Assembly: GCA_963855995.1 (NCBI GenBank) | Contig: OY979716.1 | Span: 54,636,281-54,700,280, forward strand | DNA from: Muricea muricata | Lineage: Eukaryota; Cnidaria; Anthozoa; Malacalcyonacea; Plexauridae | Direction: 5' to 3' | Length of the DNA: 64,000 nt | Shown: piece by piece, positions 63,914-64,000 of the stretch | Position numbering within the stretch: the first letter of the stretch is position 1 | Layout of the letters: each line of letters starts with the position of its first letter | Notes under the pieces: model-generated | The model's input: only the letters and a program-made list of their open reading frames with translations | Told to the model about the DNA's origin: nothing | Database searches by the model: none | Translations under genes and position numbers: made by a program

Positions 63914-64000
63914 ATGGCAGTTTGTCAGCAATGTCTAGCAGAGTTTCCACCTGAAATCTATATAATTCAGTTCTGTCCTTCGTGTGGTTTTCAAAGAAAC
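63914..64000 (+). CDS. Start of a zinc-ribbon ORF, cut by the window end
   Basis: The ATG at 63914 opens a frame running to the last base (29 codons) with two C-x2-C pairs, CQQC and CPSC, 14 residues apart, followed by GFQ. The pattern is that of a small zinc ribbon. The frame is incomplete and too short to assign a family. It begins about 100 bases after the minisatellite. Confidence 0.35.
   Translation, partial: MAVCQQCLAEFPPEIYIIQFCPSCGFQRN

Overview
This looks like AT-rich metazoan nuclear DNA, most likely from a marine invertebrate such as a cnidarian. That is inferred from the mix of element families, spliced genes with GT..AG introns, polyA-type ends and the absence of bacterial operon signals. 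I cannot name the species. Almost every recognisable coding segment belongs to a transposable element, a virus-like element or a multi-copy element-associated family, and nearly all are broken by stops, frameshifts or insertions. No intact single-copy host gene, rRNA or confident functional tRNA gene was seen.

Layout. 0.9-4.6 kb: minus-strand remnant of a Polinton/Maverick (adintovirus-like) element with protein-primed DNA polymerase B, a GIY-YIG nuclease and several small membrane or basic proteins. 6-7.6 kb: three inverted-repeat MITE-type elements. 7.7-8.7 kb: Merlin (IS1595-type) transposase. 9.4-9.8 kb: minisatellite. 9.9-12.2 kb: HTH plus DDE-integrase gene with introns. 13.1-18.4 kb: minus-strand HECT (G2E3-like) gene with an ubiquitin-binding zinc-finger exon. 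20.2-22.2 kb: DUF3987-like P-loop gene. 22.3-23.4 kb: inverted-repeat element carrying a 141-bp tandem array and a nested hAT MITE. 23.8-24.3 kb: P2X7-C-terminus-like cysteine-rich gene. 24.4-25.3 kb: tail of a Penelope-like element.

25.7-56.1 kb: the dominant feature, at least six same-strand decayed copies (called K1-K6 here) of one large multi-exon gene family. It has an N-terminal 'FGKYxxKNFxWLFENDVG' module, a cysteine-rich DUF6729-like module, a DDE-transposase-like core (MDSTKK, YVDRDCC, FEWD or SLESFH) and a C-terminal zinc-knuckle. Copies share 5' sequences, and three carry a tRNA-like sequence in the same intron. Other elements are nested in them: a CR1/L2-like LINE with a 2A-like motif (27.7-29.6 kb), a Gypsy LTR retrotransposon (29.6-34.1 kb, target duplication CTTAT) and a 3.5-kb TTAA-flanked element with long terminal inverted repeats (38.1-41.6 kb).

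56.1-64 kb: a mariner-type MITE, a helicase-associated remnant, a second LINE (minus), a DUF6589-like family gene (minus), and an ISL2EU/IS4EU-type transposon with a THAP-DDE transposase (plus, split by a 504-bp foldback element) and a convergent YqaJ exonuclease (minus). A 23-bp minisatellite and the start of a zinc-ribbon ORF lie at the window end.

How the parts relate: the window is best read as layers. The K family forms the substrate, and LINE, Gypsy, TTAA and MITE insertions date different copies relative to one another. Because paralogous empty sites survive inside the window, several insertions can be verified by internal comparison alone.
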